Origin: Saprospiraceae bacterium
GTDB lineage: Bacteria > Bacteroidota > Bacteroidia > Chitinophagales > Saprospiraceae
Assembly (NCBI GenBank): GCA_016715985.1
Contig: JADJXD010000001.1
Span: 2,418,001 to 2,482,000, forward strand
Reading direction: 5' to 3'
Length of the DNA stretch: 64,000 nucleotides
Below the pieces are notes generated by a model. The model did not search any database, had not been told where the DNA came from, and saw only the letters and a program-made list of their open reading frames with translations. This document shows positions 63,841-64,000 of the stretch, piece by piece. The first letter of the stretch is position 1; every line of letters starts with the position of its first letter. Both the position numbers and the translations under genes were made by a program.

Positions 63841-64000
63841 TTACGAAATAAAATCATGAAGAATACCAAATTGAAGTAGGGCAATGGTTTTAACGTCGAC
63901 GATACTTCCTTCTTTCAGCCATTGTTTGGCTTCTGAAAATGAAATTTCAAGGACTTCTATTTCTTCACTTTCTTCATCGAGTCCTCCGCCCCCATGGATT
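63841..64000 (-). CDS. Nudix hydrolase, AdpP/NudK-like (5' end outside window)
   Basis: The minus strand from 64000 down to TAA at 63841-63843 reads a 52-residue C-terminus, GGGLDEESEEIEVLEISF followed by VDVKTIALLQF, which matches the end of nucleoside-diphosphate-sugar hydrolases of the NudK/AdpP type. The Nudix box itself is upstream of the window. Stop is 26 bp from the amidase start. Confidence 0.65.
   Translation of the reverse strand, partial: IHGGGGLDEESEEIEVLEISFSEAKQWLKEGSIVDVKTIALLQFGILHDFIS

Noticed and set aside
63816..63884. Upstream start of the amidase
   Set aside because: It would overlap the end of the Nudix gene by 44 bp and place 23 residues before a normal signal peptide.

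Overview
The window is a chromosomal segment of a Bacteroidota bacterium, most likely a Saprospiraceae-type relative (the family is an inference). The evidence is a PorW/SprE-like type IX secretion lipoprotein, a secreted protein with a type IX C-terminal sorting domain, DUF4294, a mevalonate-pathway decarboxylase, and promoters of the Bacteroidota type (TTTG, about 17-23 bp, TAnnTTTG) in front of several genes. The DNA is AT-rich with ordinary housekeeping content, apart from one accessory island.

Region 1 (1-35.8 kb) is housekeeping and envelope biology. It holds a 5'-complete, 3'-cut HtrA protease, CutC, the PorW-like lipoprotein, an M23 peptidase, a HAD phosphatase, an SDR, and a complete tripartite RND efflux operon (adaptor, pump, TolC). 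It continues with TrkH/TrkA potassium uptake, a low-molecular-weight phosphatase, an FMO, a DUF4294/mevalonate decarboxylase/rhodanese group, oxidoreductases, PhnA, a secreted esterase, an RND-superfamily exporter, gyrB, a hydrolase with rpoN, an M24 aminopeptidase and a PAP2-like membrane protein.

Region 2 (35.9-42.7 kb) is the accessory island. It begins at a tRNA-Gln(TTG) with its own promoter and a strong terminator. Then come a stub of a type I HsdM, an array of five 153-bp palindrome-rich units, an ORF6N-domain remnant, an IS200-like Y1 (HUH) transposase, about 2.3 more units, a second ORF6N remnant with an in-frame stop, a RhuM-derived chimera and a SLOG-like protein. It ends with an intact, overlapping methyltransferase/PD-(D/E)xK nuclease pair (a probable type II restriction-modification system) followed by an attC-like palindromic element. 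I read this as a dismantled type I restriction locus overrun by structured repeats, with a newer restriction system beside it.

Region 3 (42.8-64 kb) has a type IX-sorted secreted protein and then an almost complete branched-chain amino acid cluster on the minus strand: leuA-leuC-leuD-(four-helix protein)-leuB-ilvD-(DinB)-ilvB-ilvN-ilvC-ilvA. This converts pyruvate and threonine to the keto acids of leucine, valine and isoleucine; a transaminase ilvE is not seen here. Several gaps in the cluster hold unusual 9-mer repeats (GTTTAGAAG / CTTCTCMAC) that could fold into imperfect hairpins. The window ends with a helical-repeat protein, an AlaA-like aminotransferase, a second M23 peptidase, RadC, a cystathionine gamma-synthase-type enzyme, an amidase and the 3' end of a Nudix hydrolase.

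The most unusual item is the repeat array. Each unit contains several hairpins with compensatory base changes and a long-range closing stem, so a conserved folded single-stranded DNA or RNA seems likely, and the Y1 transposase between the two arrays is a natural candidate partner.
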